Below are positions 63,121 to 64,000 of a stretch of 64,000 bases of DNA, one piece after another. The translations under genes and the position numbers were made by a program. Each line of letters begins with the position of its first letter. Within the stretch, counting starts at the first letter, position 1. Under the pieces are notes generated by a model. It was not told the origin of the DNA. It saw only the letters and a list, made by a program, of their open reading frames with translations, and did not search any database. Where the stretch lies: positions 907,080-971,079 of the forward strand of contig NZ_NRSW01000001.1 in the NCBI RefSeq assembly GCF_002288635.1, in the 5' to 3' direction. This stretch comes from Mucilaginibacter sp. MD40 (GTDB lineage Bacteria > Bacteroidota > Bacteroidia > Sphingobacteriales > Sphingobacteriaceae).

Positions 63121-64000
63121 ATGAAACAAATTTACCTTAACTTAAACAGGCTGGTATTACTCATTGCCGCCTGCCTGTTTCCGGTGATGTTATTTGCACA
63201 AAGCAAAATAACAGGTACCGTAACAGATGAAACGAAGCAGCCTTTGCCTGGAGTAAGCGTAATGCTTAAAGGCTCAAGCCAGGGTACTACCACAGATGTT
63301 TACGGGCGGTTTATTATTAACGCCAGCCCCGGCCAAACATTAATATTCAAGTACCTGGGCTTTGCAGAACAGGAAGCTACCGTAGGCACCGCTAAAAATA
63401 TGATCATTACCCTTAAAGGTGATAACAAAGCGCTTAACGAAGTAGTGGTTACCGCCCTGGGTGTAAAAAAAGAAACACGCCGCGTAGGTTACTCGGTACA
63501 AACCGTTAATGGCGAGGATATTACACTTGCCCGCGACCCTAACCCGATTACCGGCTTAACCGGTAAAGTAGCGGGCTTATCAGTTGGCCCATCGGCAGAG
63601 CTGTTGGGCGCGCCAAGCGTTAGGCTGCGTGGTAATGCCATATCACTATACGTGGTTGATGGTTTCCCTATCAATACGGATACGTACAACATTAGCCCTG
63701 ATGATATTGAGAGTTATACCGTATTAAAAGGCCCTGCGGCGGCAGCCCTTTATGGTAACCGTGCATCATACGGTGCTATTCTTATCACCACTAAAAAAGG
63801 TAATAAGAATAAAAAAGGCCTTACCGTTGATGTAAACAGCAGTACAGTGATCAATGATGGCTTTTTGGCTTTCCCTCGCGTGCAGCACTCATTTGGTGCC
63901 GGTGAAAATACCTATTACAAATTTGTTGATGGTAAAGGTGGTGCACCAGGAGGTGTTGATGGTGACTATGACGTTTGGGGCCCTTACTTTGCCGGCCAGC
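63121..64000 (+). CDS. SusC/RagA-type TonB-linked receptor, N-terminal part (runs off the window)
   Basis: The frame is open from ATG 63121 to the window end (293 complete codons). Signal peptide ~1-27 (ends LFAQ). Carboxypeptidase-regulatory-like domain ~29-105 (ITGTVTDETKQPLPGVSVMLKGSSQG). Plug ~110-225 with the SusC signature VVTALGVKKETRRVGYSVQ, LYVVDGFPI, and YGNRASYGAILITTKKG. No STN domain, so it is not FecR-coupled. The barrel and any SusD partner lie beyond the window. It lies 190 bases after the PhnZ-like gene and carries the shared operator, which suggests import of a phosphonate-containing glycan or lipid fragment. Confidence 0.93.
   Translation, partial: MKQIYLNLNRLVLLIAACLFPVMLFAQSKITGTVTDETKQPLPGVSVMLKGSSQGTTTDVYGRFIINASPGQTLIFKYLGFAEQEATVGTAKNMIITLKGDNKALNEVVVTALGVKKETRRVGYSVQTVNGEDITLARDPNPITGLTGKVAGLSVGPSAELLGAPSVRLRGNAISLYVVDGFPINTDTYNISPDDIESYTVLKGPAAAALYGNRASYGAILITTKKGNKNKKGLTVDVNSSTVINDGFLAFPRVQHSFGAGENTYYKFVDGKGGAPGGVDGDYDVWGPYFAGQ

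Overview
The window looks like chromosomal DNA of a Bacteroidota, most probably a member of the Sphingobacteriaceae (Mucilaginibacter/Pedobacter type). The evidence is: two SusC/RagA receptors with a SusD partner, FecI/FecR-type ECF sigma and anti-sigma genes, BT_3987-like (DUF1735) lipoproteins, promoters of the TTTG-N19-TAnnTTTG type, and Bacteroidota-specific families such as DUF4175, DUF5690 and the Big_5 lipoprotein. There is no rRNA, CRISPR array, transposase or integrase.

Layout. 1-4484: end of a nitrous-oxide-reductase accessory locus (C-terminal NosY, two small secreted or membrane proteins, a TonB receptor whose signal peptide is broken by a frameshift at an A7 run, and an Fnr-like regulator with four cysteines). 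4485-17057: a glycan-utilisation locus (ECF sigma, FecR, SusC with STN domain, SusD-like, GH18 endoglycosidase, two DUF1735 lipoproteins carrying LamG-like and discoidin-like domains) plus a small OB-fold gene. This block is bracketed by two diverged direct copies of a tRNA 3' end with its terminator. 17058-22850: SOS-type mutagenesis cassette imuA-imuB-dnaE2 with a divergent small gene and a perfect palindrome between them. 23266-48404: mostly housekeeping genes (rmuC, thiL, an exported nuclease, nadA/nadB, tRNA-Gly, gamma carbonic anhydrase, mnmG, an ABC-F ATPase, pirin, Mla-type lipid transporter, glutathione peroxidase, ybeY, an RsbW-like ATPase, DUF4175, MFS, MgtC). Two perfect parS-like palindromes sit at the mnmG promoter, which suggests the origin-proximal part of the chromosome.

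48611-57533: a siderophore-type TonB receptor with a probable metal-repressor operator, tRNA-Pro(GGG), then a tight four-gene operon (MarR regulator, class-C beta-lactamase-like serine hydrolase, AraC regulator, TetX-like flavin monooxygenase) behind a 36-bp near-perfect palindrome, and a MacB-type permease.

57745-64000: what I regard as the most interesting block. It is a probable phosphonate-catabolism locus: exported alkaline-phosphatase-superfamily enzyme, TIGR03364-type FAD oxidoreductase, DUF5690 transporter, XRE-cupin regulator, PhnZ-like HD mixed-valence diiron oxygenase, and a SusC receptor running off the window end. A shared 14-bp palindromic sequence lies upstream of both the transporter operon and the SusC gene. 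This suggests an outer-membrane SusC route feeding organophosphonate degradation, with a periplasmic hydrolase, an inner-membrane carrier and two cytoplasmic redox enzymes in series.
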